64,000 bases of DNA from Methylobacterium nonmethylotrophicum (GTDB taxonomy: Bacteria > Pseudomonadota > Alphaproteobacteria > Rhizobiales > Beijerinckiaceae). Made by a program: the position numbers and the translations under genes. The stretch is taken from the NCBI RefSeq assembly GCF_004745635.1, contig NZ_SRLB01000010.1:208737-272736 (forward strand), in the 5' to 3' direction. The notes below the pieces were generated by a model. It was not told where the DNA came from. It ran no database searches and saw only the letters and a program-made list of their open reading frames with translations. This document shows, piece by piece, positions 34,109 to 44,588 of this stretch (the stretch's first letter is position 1; each line of letters opens with the position of its first letter).

Positions 34109-35844
34109 CCGCGCCGCAGGACGCAACGTCTTCGGACGCGAGAGCGCCGGATGCGACCTGGAGCCGGGCCTGCCTCGCGGCGGCCCTGGTCGCCCTCGAT
34201 CCGGCCGGCACCGGCGTCGTCCTGCGCGCCCGGCCCGGCCCGGTGCGGGATTCCTGGCTCGACGCCTTGCGCGCCCTCCTGCCCGTCGGCATGCCGGTGA
34301 CGCGCCTGCCGCCCGGGATCGCCGACGACGCGCTCCTCGGCGGGCTCGACCTGCCGGCCACCCTGCGGACCGGACGGCCGGTGGCGCAGCCGGGCCTGCT
34401 CGCCCGCAGCCATGGCGGCATCGTCCTGGTGCCGATGGCCGAGCGGCTGGCGCCCGGCATTGCGGCGCGGATCGCCCAGGTCCTCGACACCGGCAGCGTC
34501 GAGGTCGCCCGGGACGGCATCGCCACCCGGCACCCGGCACAGGTCGGCCTGGTGCTCCTCGACGAGGGGGAGGGCGAGGACGAGGCCCTGCCGCCCGGCC
34601 TCGCCGACCGCGCGGCGATCCACCTCGACCTCGACGCCATTCCACCGGGCGCCGTCGCCACGCCACTGCCGCGCCCCGATCTCGACGCCGCCCGCGCCGC
34701 CCGGTCCGCCCTCCCGGCGGAGGCGGCCGAAACGCTCTGCGCCCTCGCGGCGCGGCTCGGCATCGCGTCGCTGCGTGCACCGCTCCTCGCCCTGCGGGTG
34801 GCCCGGCTGCATGCCGGCCTCGACGGGCGCAGCATCGTCGAGGAACTGGACCTGGCCGTTGCCGTCGCCCTGGTTCTGGCACCGCGGGCCCGCACCTGGC
34901 CGCAGGACGCGGACGAGGCCGCGGCCGAGCCCCCGCGGCCGGACCGGGACGACGAGGCCGGCCCCGCCGGCCAGGAGAGCGGCGAGGACCGCATTCTGGC
35001 GGCCGCCGCGGCGAGCCTGCCGCCCGGCCTGCTCGCCCGCCTGCTCGCGCACGAGGGGCCGCGCAATCGATCACCCGGCGCCGGCCGCGCCGGGGCCGTG
35101 GCGCAGGCGCAGCGCGGCCGCCCGGTCGGCGCCCGGCCGGGAGATCCGCGGCGCGGGCGGCTCGCCCTGATCGAGACACTGCGGGCCGCCGCGCCCTGGC
35201 AGCGCCTGCGCAGAGCCGAGGGCGCGGCGCGCCTGCGCATCACGGCGGACGACCTGCGCATCCGCCGCCTGGTGCAACGGCGCGAGACCACCACGATCTT
35301 CGCGGTCGACGCCTCCGGCTCCGCGGCGCTGGAGCGGCTGGCCGAGGCCAAGGGCGCGGTCGAGTCGCTCCTCGCCGAGTGCTACGTCCGCCGCGACCGG
35401 GTCGCCCTCGTGGCCTTCCGGGGCCGCGGCGCCGAATTGCTGCTCGTTCCCACCCGCTCGCTGGTGCGGGCCAAGCGCGCCCTGGCGGCCCTGCCCGGCG
35501 GCGGCGGCACGCCGCTTGCGGCCGGCATCGAGGCGGCCGGCCGGCTCGCCGCCGCCGAGCGCCGGGCCGGGCGCAGCCCGGTCGTGCTGCTCCTCACCGA
35601 CGGCCGTGCCAACGTCGCCCGCTCCGGCGCGCCCGGCCGGGCGCAGGCCGCCTCCGACGCCCTCAGCGCCGCCCGGGCCCTGGCCCAGGAGGGCACCCGC
35701 GCGCTGGTCATCGACACCGCCGCGCGCCCCCAGGACGCCGCCCGGGCGCTGGCCGCCGCGATGGCGGCGCGCTACCTGGCGATGCCGCAGGCCGATGCCG
35801 CGCGCCTGACCCGGGCCGTGCGCGAGGCCGCCCCTTCGTGTTGA
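34105..35844 (+). CDS. bchD: Magnesium chelatase subunit BchD
   Basis: 579-residue partner of BchI. The N-terminal AAA+ domain is degenerate (no intact P-loop in RARPGPVRDSWLDALRALLP), followed by an acidic, proline-rich linker (about residues 265-300), and a C-terminal integrin-I domain with the MIDAS motif FAVDASGSAALERLAEAKGAVESLL and TDGRANVARSG. This order is diagnostic of BchD. The GTG start overlaps bchI by 4 bp (GTGA). Confidence 0.96.
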   Translation: MTAPQDATSSDARAPDATWSRACLAAALVALDPAGTGVVLRARPGPVRDSWLDALRALLPVGMPVTRLPPGIADDALLGGLDLPATLRTGRPVAQPGLLARSHGGIVLVPMAERLAPGIAARIAQVLDTGSVEVARDGIATRHPAQVGLVLLDEGEGEDEALPPGLADRAAIHLDLDAIPPGAVATPLPRPDLDAARAARSALPAEAAETLCALAARLGIASLRAPLLALRVARLHAGLDGRSIVEELDLAVAVALVLAPRARTWPQDADEAAAEPPRPDRDDEAGPAGQESGEDRILAAAAASLPPGLLARLLAHEGPRNRSPGAGRAGAVAQAQRGRPVGARPGDPRRGRLALIETLRAAAPWQRLRRAEGAARLRITADDLRIRRLVQRRETTTIFAVDASGSAALERLAEAKGAVESLLAECYVRRDRVALVAFRGRGAELLLVPTRSLVRAKRALAALPGGGGTPLAAGIEAAGRLAAAERRAGRSPVVLLLTDGRANVARSGAPGRAQAASDALSAARALAQEGTRALVIDTAARPQDAARALAAAMAARYLAMPQADAARLTRAVREAAPSC

Positions 35845-35849
35845 GCACG

Positions 35850-36725
35850 ATGCCCCGCTTCGACGACAGGCCCGCCTTCGCGCGGGAGGGCCGGGACTGG
35901 CCGAACCGCGAGGCGAGCCGCTTCGTCGCCGCCGGCGGCCTGACCTGGCACGTGCAGGAAGCGGGCGCGGGCCCGGTCCTGCTCCTCGTCCACGGCACCG
36001 GCGCGGCGACCCATTCCTGGCGCGGGCTCATGCCGCTGCTCGCCCGCGACTTCCGGGTGATCGCCCCGGACCTGCCGGGCCACGGCTTCACCGATCCCCT
36101 GCCGACGCCCTCGCTGCCGCGCATGGCCCGGGCGCTCGGCGACCTGCTGCGCGTCCTCGACGCGGCCCCGCAGGTCGTGGTCGGCCACTCCGCCGGTGCG
36201 GCGATCCTGGCCCGGCTCTGCCTCGACGGCGCGCTCGCGCCGCGCCTCCTCGTCGGGCTCAACGCGGCGCTCAAACCCTTTCCGGGGATGGCGGGCTTCA
36301 TCTTCCCGGCGATGGCCCGCGCCCTCTTCCTCAACCCCGTGACGCCGCGGGTCTTCGCCTGGTCGGCCGACCGCGCCGCGGTCGAGCGGCTGATCCACGG
36401 CACCGGCTCGACCCTCGACCGCACCGGCCTCGACCTCTACCGCCGCCTGTTCCAGACTCCGGGCCACGTCGCCGGCGCCCTCGGCATGATGGCGCACTGG
36501 GACCTCGTCCCCCTCGACCGCGACCTGCCCCGCCTCACGCCCCCGCTGCTGCTGATCGTCGGCGGGGAGGACCGCACCATCGCCCCCGACGTTTCCTTCG
36601 CCCTCGCCGACCGCCTCGGCGGACGGGCGAAGGTGGAGCTGCTGCGCGGGCTGGGGCATCTCGCGCATGAGGAGAAGCCGGAGGTGGTGGCGGGGCTGAT
36701 CCGGGATGGGGCGCTGCAGGCATAG
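35850..36725 (+). CDS. bchO: Alpha/beta hydrolase BchO
   Basis: 291-residue hydrolase encoded after bchD, the usual bchIDO order. BchO is of uncertain biochemical role in or near the magnesium chelatase step. LLLVHGTGAATHSWRGLMPLLARDFRVIAPDLPGHGFTDP is the oxyanion-hole region. The nucleophile-elbow motif GHSAGAAIL and the C-terminal GLGHLAHEE (catalytic His) are present. Start options are ATG 35850, TTG 35841 or GTG 35838; the ATG leaves 5 bp after bchD, the other two overlap it. A 75-bp gap with an operator follows. Confidence 0.92.
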   Translation: MPRFDDRPAFAREGRDWPNREASRFVAAGGLTWHVQEAGAGPVLLLVHGTGAATHSWRGLMPLLARDFRVIAPDLPGHGFTDPLPTPSLPRMARALGDLLRVLDAAPQVVVGHSAGAAILARLCLDGALAPRLLVGLNAALKPFPGMAGFIFPAMARALFLNPVTPRVFAWSADRAAVERLIHGTGSTLDRTGLDLYRRLFQTPGHVAGALGMMAHWDLVPLDRDLPRLTPPLLLIVGGEDRTIAPDVSFALADRLGGRAKVELLRGLGHLAHEEKPEVVAGLIRDGALQA

Positions 36726-36791
36726 GTCTTGGCAGACCCAGTTCACACGACCGTCTTTCCCGCTTGCCACCCGCCCCGGCCGCGATGATAG

Positions 36792-36809
36792 TGTCAAGTT
36801 ATGTTGACA
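36792..36809 (+). promoter_or_regulatory. Candidate PpsR operator overlapping the crtI start codon
   Basis: TGTCAAGTTATGTTGACA is a near-perfect TGT-N12-ACA palindrome. The ATG of the best crtI start (36801-36803) lies inside it, so bound repressor would cover the translation start region. Confidence 0.75.
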
Positions 36810-38327
36810 CTCGACGACGCGCCGCTGCGGGTCACCACCGCCCGGCGCAGGCCCCGTGCGGTGGTGATCGGCAGCGGCTTCGGCGGGCTCGCGGCGGCGG
36901 TGAGGCTCGGGGCGCGGGGCTACCGGGTGACCGTGCTGGAGCGCCTGGAGCAGCCGGGCGGGCGGGCGCGGGTCCACCGGCAGGACGGCTTCGCGTTCGA
37001 TGCCGGGCCGACCATCGTCACCGCGCCGTTCCTGTTCGAGGAGCTCTGGGCCCTGTGCGGCCGACGCCTCGCCGACGACGTGACGCTGGTGCCGATGCGG
37101 CCGTTCTACCGCATCCGCTTCGACGACGGCGCCAGCTTCGCGATGTGCGGCGAGGCGGAGGCCATGCGCGCCGAGGTCGAGCGCCTGTCGCCCGGCGAGG
37201 GCGGCGCCTATGACCGCTTCATGGCGCTCTCGGACGAATTGTGCCGGGTCGGGTTCGAGCAGCTCGGCGCGGTGCCGTTCGGGCGCCTCGCCGACATGCT
37301 GCGCGTCGCCCCCGACCTCGTGCGGATCGGCGGCCACCGCAGCGTCTACAGCCTGGTCGCGTCGGTGTTTCGCGACGAGCGACTGCGCACCGCCTTCAGC
37401 TTCCACCCGCTGCTGATCGGCGGCTCGCCGTTCCGAGCGAGCGCGCTCTACTGCCTGATCGCAGCGCTGGAGCGGCGCTGGGGCGTGCACTCGGCGCTCG
37501 GCGGCACCGGCGCCCTGGTGCGCGGCCTCGTCAACCTGATCGAGGGCCAGGGCGGCGAGGTCCGCTGCAACGCCGAGGTCGCGCGCATCCTGGTCGAGGA
37601 CAGCACCGCGCGGGGCGTGGCGCTCTCCGACGGCACGACGATGCCCGCCGACGTGGTGGTGTCGAACGCCGATTCGGCCTTCACGGCCCTGCACCTGCTG
37701 CCGCCGGCGACCCGGGGCTGGCGCGAGCGGCGCCTCGGCCGGGCGCAATCCTCGATGGGCCTGTTCGTCTGGTATTTCGGCACGCGGCGCACCTATCCGG
37801 AGCTGGCCCACCACACGATCCTGCTCGGGCCGCGCTACCGCGGGCTCCTCGACGACATCTTCTCCCGCAAGGTGCTGGCCGAGGACATGAGCCTCTACCT
37901 CCACCGCCCGACCGCGACCGATCCGAGCGTGGCGCCGCCGGGCCACGACGCGTTCTACGCCCTGGCCCCGGTGCCGAACCTCGCCGGCGGGCAGGACTGG
38001 GCGGCGCTGGCCGAGCCGTTCCGGCAGCGCGTGGCGGCGCGCCTCGAGGCCACCGTCCTGCCGGGCCTATCGGAGGCCCTCGTCACCTCGCGGGTGACGA
38101 CGCCGCAGGACTTTTCCGACGACTTCCTGGCCTGGCGCGGCTCGGGCTTCGGCCTCGAGCCGATCCTCACCCAGAGCGCGTATTTCCGGCCGCACAACCG
38201 AAGCGGCGCGGTGCGCCACCTCTACCTCGTCGGCGCCGGCACCCATCCGGGGGCCGGGCTGCCGGGCGTGCTCTCCTCGTCGAAGATCCTCGATCGCGTG
38301 GTGCCGGATGCTGCCGTCTTCGCCTGA
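36801..38327 (+). CDS. crtI: Phytoene desaturase CrtI
   Basis: 508-residue FAD-dependent carotenoid desaturase. The N-terminal FAD fold reads RAVVIGSGFGGLAAAVRLGARGYRVTVLERLEQPGGRARVHRQDGFAFDAGPTIVTAP. The C-terminal family signature is HLYLVGAGTHPGAGLPGVLSSSKILDRVV. Linkage to crtB supports phytoene desaturase over CrtD. The ATG lies within a PpsR-type palindrome and no ribosome binding site is visible upstream, so either the mRNA is leaderless or the true start is different; no good downstream start precedes the FAD motif. It overlaps crtB by 20 bp. Confidence 0.92.
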   Translation: MLTLDDAPLRVTTARRRPRAVVIGSGFGGLAAAVRLGARGYRVTVLERLEQPGGRARVHRQDGFAFDAGPTIVTAPFLFEELWALCGRRLADDVTLVPMRPFYRIRFDDGASFAMCGEAEAMRAEVERLSPGEGGAYDRFMALSDELCRVGFEQLGAVPFGRLADMLRVAPDLVRIGGHRSVYSLVASVFRDERLRTAFSFHPLLIGGSPFRASALYCLIAALERRWGVHSALGGTGALVRGLVNLIEGQGGEVRCNAEVARILVEDSTARGVALSDGTTMPADVVVSNADSAFTALHLLPPATRGWRERRLGRAQSSMGLFVWYFGTRRTYPELAHHTILLGPRYRGLLDDIFSRKVLAEDMSLYLHRPTATDPSVAPPGHDAFYALAPVPNLAGGQDWAALAEPFRQRVAARLEATVLPGLSEALVTSRVTTPQDFSDDFLAWRGSGFGLEPILTQSAYFRPHNRSGAVRHLYLVGAGTHPGAGLPGVLSSSKILDRVVPDAAVFA

Positions 38328-39363
38328 TGCGCCTCTCGCGCGCCCCGCCGACCACGCCGCCTGCCGGGCGGCGATCCGGACCGGCTCGCGCAGCTTCTAC
38401 GCCGCCTCGTGGCTGCTGCCCCGGGCCGTGCGCCGCGACGCCTATGGGCTCTACGCCTTCTGCCGCCTCTCGGACGATGCGGTCGACGGGGCGGGCGCCC
38501 GGGCTGACGCGGTGCCGCGCCTGCAGGCGCGCCTCGCGGCGGCCTATGCCGGCCGCCCCGCCGATGCCCCGGCCGACCGGGCGCTCGCCGAGATCGTCGC
38601 GCGCCACGCCATTCCCCAGGCGCTGCCGGCGGCCCTCCTCGAAGGGCTGGCCTGGGACGCCGCCGGGCGGCGCCACCCGGACCTCTCCTCCCTCGTCGCC
38701 TACGCGGCCCGGGTCGCCGGCTCCGTCGGGGCGATGATGACGCTCCTGATGAACGAGCGCTCGCCGGAGGCGCTCGCGCGGGCCTGCGACCTCGGCATCG
38801 CCATGCAGCTCACCAATGTCGCCCGCGACGTCGGCGAGGATGCCCGGGCCGGGCGCCTCTACCTGCCCGAGACCTGGCTGCGCGAGGCCGGGCTCGACCC
38901 CGACGCCTTCCTGGCCCGGCCGGAGCCGAGCCCGGCCCTGGCCTCGGTGGTGGCCCGCCTGCTGGAGGCCGCCGACCTGCTGTACGCCCGTGCGGAATCC
39001 GGCATCGCAATGCTGCCGCCGGCCTGCCGCCCGGCGGTGCGGGCAGCGGGGCTGATCTACGCCGAGATCGGCCGCGACCTCACCCGCGCCGGCCTCGACC
39101 CGGTCAGCCGCCGCGCCCGCGTGCCGGGCCGCCGCAAGGCGCAGCTCCTCGCCCGCGCCGTCCTCACCCCCTCGACCCGCCGCGCCGACCGGCCGGCCCT
39201 GCCGGAGGCGGTCTTCCTGGTCGAGGCGGTGGCGGCCATGCCGCACCAGGCCGCGAGGCGGCGACCGGCCTGGTGGAACCTCGGCGCGCGGGCCGTGCGC
39301 GTGCTCGACCTCATCGAGGTCCTGCGCGAGCGCGAGCGCCTCGGCGGCGCGGCGCCCTCGTGA
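38308..39363 (+). CDS. crtB: Phytoene synthase CrtB
   Basis: 351-residue head-to-head prenyl transferase that condenses two geranylgeranyl diphosphates to phytoene. The Asp-rich motifs are YAFCRLSDDAVDGAG (about residue 50) and LGIAMQLTNVARDVGEDARAGRLYLP (about 160), with FYAASWLLPRAVRRDAYGLYAF before them. The first 15 residues overlap crtI. Together with crtI it starts carotenoid synthesis for the photosystem. It overlaps the next ORF by 4 bp (GTGA). Confidence 0.96.
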   Translation: MLPSSPDAPLARPADHAACRAAIRTGSRSFYAASWLLPRAVRRDAYGLYAFCRLSDDAVDGAGARADAVPRLQARLAAAYAGRPADAPADRALAEIVARHAIPQALPAALLEGLAWDAAGRRHPDLSSLVAYAARVAGSVGAMMTLLMNERSPEALARACDLGIAMQLTNVARDVGEDARAGRLYLPETWLREAGLDPDAFLARPEPSPALASVVARLLEAADLLYARAESGIAMLPPACRPAVRAAGLIYAEIGRDLTRAGLDPVSRRARVPGRRKAQLLARAVLTPSTRRADRPALPEAVFLVEAVAAMPHQAARRRPAWWNLGARAVRVLDLIEVLRERERLGGAAPS

Positions 39364-39509
39364 GCGAGGCGCTGTTCGCCTTCCTGGATTTCGGCCTCGC
39401 CTTCGGGGTCGTGCTCGGCCTCGGCTTCTGGCAACTCTGGGTGCTGCGCCGGGACAGGCGGCAGCGGGAAACGGCGCGCCAGGAGGGCGAGCGGAAGCAG
39501 GATTCGTGA
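39360..39509 (+). CDS. Small single-span membrane protein after crtB, unknown function
   Basis: 49 residues starting from a GTG that overlaps the crtB stop. It has one hydrophobic helix, LFAFLDFGLAFGVVLGLGFWQLWVLRRD (about residues 5-28), and a strongly charged tail (RRQRETARQEGERKQDS). Translational coupling to crtB suggests it is real and part of the carotenoid operon. Its layout, N-out helix with a basic cytoplasmic tail, resembles the 58-residue ORF after pufC. No family recognised. Confidence 0.6.
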   Translation: MSEALFAFLDFGLAFGVVLGLGFWQLWVLRRDRRQRETARQEGERKQDS

Positions 39510-39979
39510 CCGCAGGCGCTTGCGGCGACGTCGTCGGCGTGGGGCGGGAGGTCGGGGGATCGCGACGGTGAGGCCGTCGCGGGGACAGCCGGCGGAGCGA
39601 GGCAGGGCACCGACGATGGCGCGCTCCTCCGCGCCCGCCGTCCACGGGGCAGGGCGTGAGGCCGGCCCGGGCGGTCCCGGCCATCCTCGGGTCGGCGCTT
39701 CGCGCCGGGTCGGCGCTTCGCGCCGGGTCCGCGCGTCGCGCCAGGTACGGATGGTCTCGGTGGAGGCGCCGTCACGGCGCGTGAGGCCGATCGAGGGTTC
39801 AGGAGAGCGGGCGATGTCGGCGCTCAGGGCGAAGGGTCATGCGGGCGTCGGGGTCGGGATCGCGTGCATCAGCGCGTCGCCCGGGAGGAGGAGCGCCGTG
39901 TCCGCTCGAAGCGCCAAACATGCGCCCCGATCGCCCGGCGTGCCGCCTCTCAACGACGGTCCGCCACCAAACGGCGAGG
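39510..39979. other. Low-complexity gap between the carotenoid genes and the Lrp gene
   Basis: 470 bp without a credible gene. Open frames exist on both strands but encode only Arg/Pro/Ala-rich low-complexity sequence with no start context. It contains three tandem 18-bp units (39689-39742), of which the first two are identical. Confidence 0.6.
39689..39742. repeat. Three tandem 18-bp units
   Basis: GGGTCGGCGCTTCGCGCC at 39689-39706 and 39707-39724, then GGGTCCGCGCGTCGCGCC at 39725-39742. Each unit holds a small self-complementary stem (GGCGC/GCGCC). Confidence 0.85.
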
Positions 39980-40534
39980 TCAGGGCGCCTGCCGGGCGAT
40001 CGCCACCGGATCGACCGAGACCTCCTGCTTGAGCGTGCGGAGCGCGAAGACCGAGCGCGACTGGCGGATGCCGCGGAGGCGGTAGAGCTTCTCGCGCAGG
40101 AAGCGCTCGTAATGCGCGGTGCCGCTGACCGCGACCTTGATCATGTAATCGTACTCGCCGGTCACCAGATGCGCCTCCAGCACCTCCGGGATGCGCAGGA
40201 TCTCGGAGCCGAACGCCTCCAGCACCGAATCGTCGTGCTTGTCGAGCGTCACCTCGACGAACACCACGTCCGGGATGCCGAGCGCCCGGTGGTCGAGCAC
40301 CGCGACGTAGTCGCGGATCAGCCCGGCCTCCTCGAGGCGCCTGAGCCGCGTCCAGCACGGCGATTGCGACAGGCCGACCCGCTCGGCCAGGGCCGCGATG
40401 GTCAGCCGGCCGTCGGCCCGCAGGGCGCCGAGGATCCTGCGGTCGATGTCGTCGAGCCGGTGCGGCTCCGTGCTCCTCGCCGGGGCCGACGCCCGCACGG
40501 AACGCCTGTTCGGCGCTTCAGCCTTCGATGCCAT
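39980..40534 (-). CDS. Lrp/AsnC-family regulator, divergent to the bkd operon
   Basis: 184-residue regulator. An Arg/Ala-rich leader of about 25 residues precedes the Lrp helix-turn-helix (LDDIDRRILGALRADGRLTIAALAERVGLSQSPCWTRLRRLEEAGLIRDYVAVLD), and then the RAM ligand domain (VFVEVTLDKHDDSVLEAFGSEILRIPEVLEAHLVTGEYDYMIKVAV). ATG 40534 was chosen because CGGAGAA precedes it. It diverges from genes for a branched-chain oxoacid dehydrogenase, so it is probably the BkdR-type activator responding to branched-chain amino acids. This role is inferred from position. Confidence 0.9.
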   Translation of the reverse strand: MASKAEAPNRRSVRASAPARSTEPHRLDDIDRRILGALRADGRLTIAALAERVGLSQSPCWTRLRRLEEAGLIRDYVAVLDHRALGIPDVVFVEVTLDKHDDSVLEAFGSEILRIPEVLEAHLVTGEYDYMIKVAVSGTAHYERFLREKLYRLRGIRQSRSVFALRTLKQEVSVDPVAIARQAP

Positions 40535-40637
40535 CGCGTGTTCTCCGGGCACGGGCTTTAGCCGCGAAAATCGGCGAGGACCATCCGGCCGGACCGGGCT
40601 ACAAGGGAGGCCAATCAAGCGTCGCGGGAGGACGCGC

Positions 40638-40892
40638 ATGGCTCAGGGGCACCCCGTCGAGATCCGGGAACGGACCCTCCCCGTCCTTGGCGGGATCGCG
40701 CGCCTGCCCGGAGGGGTGGAGCGCGCGGGCGACCCGCTGCGCCATCCCGCCCTCGCGAGCGAGGCCGCCGCGTCCTCCGTCACGCCGTCGATCCTGGTCC
40801 CGGACGGCACGGATCTCGCCGTCCTGGCCGCCCGCCCGGCGCGCCACCCGGCGGCCGTCGAGGCGCGGGTCGGCGCTGCCGTCGCCTCCTGA
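40638..40892 (+). CDS. Hypothetical protein upstream of the bkd operon
   Basis: 84 residues (MAQGHPVEIRERTLPVLGGIARLPGGVERAGDPLRHPALASEAAASS and so on), no membrane segment or recognised domain. A clear GGGAGGA ribosome binding site precedes the ATG and the gene leads into the E1alpha gene 57 bp later, so it may be the first gene of that operon or a leader ORF. Composition is close to random GC-rich coding, so it could also be spurious. Confidence 0.4.
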   Translation: MAQGHPVEIRERTLPVLGGIARLPGGVERAGDPLRHPALASEAAASSVTPSILVPDGTDLAVLAARPARHPAAVEARVGAAVAS

Positions 40893-42197
<1,305 letters not shown>

Positions 42198-42198
42198 C

Positions 42199-43212
42199 AT
42201 GCCGCGCCGCACGATGATCGAGGCCATCCGCGACGCGATGGCGGTGGCGATGGAGCGCGACGACGACGTGGTCGTGTTCGGGGAGGATGTCGGCTATTTC
42301 GGCGGCGTCTTCCGCTGCACGCAAGGGCTCCAGGCCCGCTTCGGCAAGAGCCGCTGCTTCGACGCGCCGATCAGCGAATTGGGCATCGTCGGCGCCGCCG
42401 TCGGCATGGCGGCCTACGGCCTGAAGCCCTGCATCGAGATCCAGTTCGCCGACTACATGTACCCGGCCTACGACCAGATCGTGTCGGAGGCCGCGCGCCT
42501 GCGCTACCGCTCGGGCGGCCAGTTCACCGCCCCGATGGTGGTGCGGATGCCGACCGGCGGCGGCATCTTCGGCGGCCAGACCCACAGCCAGAGCCCCGAG
42601 GCGCTGTTCACCCACGTCGCCGGCCTCAAGACCGTGGTGCCGTCGAACCCCTACGACGCCAAGGGCCTGCTGATCGCCGCGATCGAGGATCCCGACCCGG
42701 TGATCTTCCTGGAGCCCAAGCGGCTCTACAACGGCCCATTCGACGGCCATCACGACCGGCCGGTGACCCCCTGGGCCCGCCACGACCTCGGCGAGGTGCC
42801 GGACGGGCACTACACCGTGCCGCTCGGCAGGGCGGCGATCCGGCGCGAGGGAAGCGCCGTCACGGTGCTGGCCTACGGCACCATCGTGCACGTGGCGGAG
42901 GCGGCGGCCGCCGAGACCGGCATCGACGCGGAGGTCATCGACCTGCGCACGCTGCTTCCGCTCGACATGGAGACGATCGAGGCCTCGGTGCGCAAGACCG
43001 GGCGCTGCGTCATCGCCCACGAGGCGACCCTGACGTCCGGGTTCGGCGCCGAGCTCGCCGCGCTCGTGCAGGAGGCCTGCTTCTACCACCTCGAGGCGCC
43101 GATCGTCCGGGTGGCGGGCTGGGACACGCCCTACCCGCACGCCCAGGAATGGGCCTATTTCCCGGGCCCCGAGCGCGTCGGCCGGGCCCTTCTCGCCGCG
43201 ATGGAGGGCTGA
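42199..43212 (+). CDS. bkdA2: Branched-chain 2-oxoacid dehydrogenase E1 beta subunit
   Basis: 337-residue transketolase-like subunit that pairs with E1alpha. [39 protein letters not shown] and [28 protein letters not shown] are family hallmarks. The C-terminal domain reads [52 protein letters not shown]. Length and order match BkdA2. The stop is 3 bp before the E2 ATG. Confidence 0.94.
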   Translation: MPRRTMIEAIRDAMAVAMERDDDVVVFGEDVGYFGGVFRCTQGLQARFGKSRCFDAPISELGIVGAAVGMAAYGLKPCIEIQFADYMYPAYDQIVSEAARLRYRSGGQFTAPMVVRMPTGGGIFGGQTHSQSPEALFTHVAGLKTVVPSNPYDAKGLLIAAIEDPDPVIFLEPKRLYNGPFDGHHDRPVTPWARHDLGEVPDGHYTVPLGRAAIRREGSAVTVLAYGTIVHVAEAAAAETGIDAEVIDLRTLLPLDMETIEASVRKTGRCVIAHEATLTSGFGAELAALVQEACFYHLEAPIVRVAGWDTPYPHAQEWAYFPGPERVGRALLAAMEG

Positions 43213-43215
43213 TCC

Positions 43216-44586
43216 ATGGGCTTTCGCATCGTCAAGCTGCCCGATATCGGCGAGGGCGTGGCCGAGGCCGAGGTCTCGGCTTGGCACGTCAAGGTCGGGG
43301 ACGTGGTCCGCGAGGACCAGCCGCTGGCCGACGTGATGACCGACAAGGCCACCGTCGAGATCCCGTCGCCGGTCAGCGGCACGGTCGCGGCCCTCGGGGC
43401 CGAGGCCGGCCAGATGCTGGCGGTCGGCGCCGAATTGGTGCGGCTCGAGGTCGAGGGCGGCGATGCCGTGCCCGCCCCGGACGCCGGCGTTGCCGTGGCG
43501 CCCGAGGTCGCGCAGGCGCAGGACGCGGCGGCGGGCCGGCCGGCCGCCGCCCTGGTCCCGGCCGCGGACGGCCTGGAGCCGGCCCCGCCCACGCCCGGGA
43601 CGGTCGAGGCGCCAAGGCCGGTCGAGGCGCCGAAGCCCCCGGCGGCGAAGCCGACCGCCCCGCGCCCCGCCGCGGCGGCGCCCGCCTCCGGCCCGCCCCG
43701 TCCCCCGGGCGAGAAGCCCGTCGCCTCCCCGGCGGTGCGCCGGCGGGCGCTCGAGGCCGGCATCGACCTGCGCCAGGTCCGCGGCACCGGGCCGGCCGGC
43801 CGCATCGGCCACGACGACCTCGACGCCTATCTCAACGCGCCGCCCGAGGAGGCCACCCCCGCTCCCGCCGGCCGCGCGCCCCGCACGGCGGTGGAGGAGA
43901 TCAAGGTCATCGGCCTGCGCCGGCGCATCGCCCAGCGCATGGCCGACGCCAAGCGCCGGGTCGCGCATTTCTCCTACGTCGAGGAGGTCGACGTCACGGC
44001 GGTGGAGGAGCTGCGCGCGAGCCTCAACCAGCGCCACGGCGCGAGCCGCCCGAAGCTGACCCTGATCCCGTTCCTGGTCCAGGCGCTGGTGCGCGCCCTG
44101 CCGGACTTCCCGCAGATGAACGCGCATTACGACGACGAGGCGGAGGTGATCCACCGCCATGCCGGCGTGCATGTCGGCATCGCCACCCAGACGCCGTCGG
44201 GCCTGATGGTGCCGGTCCTGCGCCACGCCGAGACCCGCGACCTGTGGAACGCGGCCACCGAGGTGCGCCGCCTGGCGGAGGCCGCCCGCAACGGGCTCGC
44301 CGCCCGCGACGAGCTGTCGGGATCCACGATCACCATCACGTCGCTCGGGGCGCTGGGCGGCATCGTCACGACGCCGGTCATCAACCGGCCGGAGGTCGCG
44401 ATCATCGGCGTCAACAAGCAGGTGATGCGCCCGGTCTGGCGCGACAATGCCTTCGTGCCGCGCCTGACCATGAACCTCTCGGCGTCCTTCGACCACCGGG
44501 TGGTCGACGGCTACGACGCCGCCCTGTTCGTGCAGGCCTTGAAAGCCCTGCTCGAGACGCCCGCGATGCTGTTCATGGAGGCCTGA
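43216..44586 (+). CDS. bkdB: Branched-chain 2-oxoacid dehydrogenase E2 (lipoamide acyltransferase)
   Basis: 456-residue core subunit with three parts. The lipoyl domain has K44 in [10 protein letters not shown] as the lipoylated lysine. A long Ala/Pro linker (about residues 85-165) leads to the E1/E3-binding domain [37 protein letters not shown]. The catalytic domain ends with [17 protein letters not shown], the HXXXDG active site. One lipoyl domain only. The E3 gene starts 2 bp later. Confidence 0.95.
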   Translation: MGFRIVKLPDIGEGVAEAEVSAWHVKVGDVVREDQPLADVMTDKATVEIPSPVSGTVAALGAEAGQMLAVGAELVRLEVEGGDAVPAPDAGVAVAPEVAQAQDAAAGRPAAALVPAADGLEPAPPTPGTVEAPRPVEAPKPPAAKPTAPRPAAAAPASGPPRPPGEKPVASPAVRRRALEAGIDLRQVRGTGPAGRIGHDDLDAYLNAPPEEATPAPAGRAPRTAVEEIKVIGLRRRIAQRMADAKRRVAHFSYVEEVDVTAVEELRASLNQRHGASRPKLTLIPFLVQALVRALPDFPQMNAHYDDEAEVIHRHAGVHVGIATQTPSGLMVPVLRHAETRDLWNAATEVRRLAEAARNGLAARDELSGSTITITSLGALGGIVTTPVINRPEVAIIGVNKQVMRPVWRDNAFVPRLTMNLSASFDHRVVDGYDAALFVQALKALLETPAMLFMEA

Positions 44587-44588
44587 CC

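Noticed and set aside
39520..40032. 170-residue frame between crtB and the Lrp gene
   Set aside because: Low-complexity, built partly from the 18-bp repeat, and running into the antisense of the Lrp gene.
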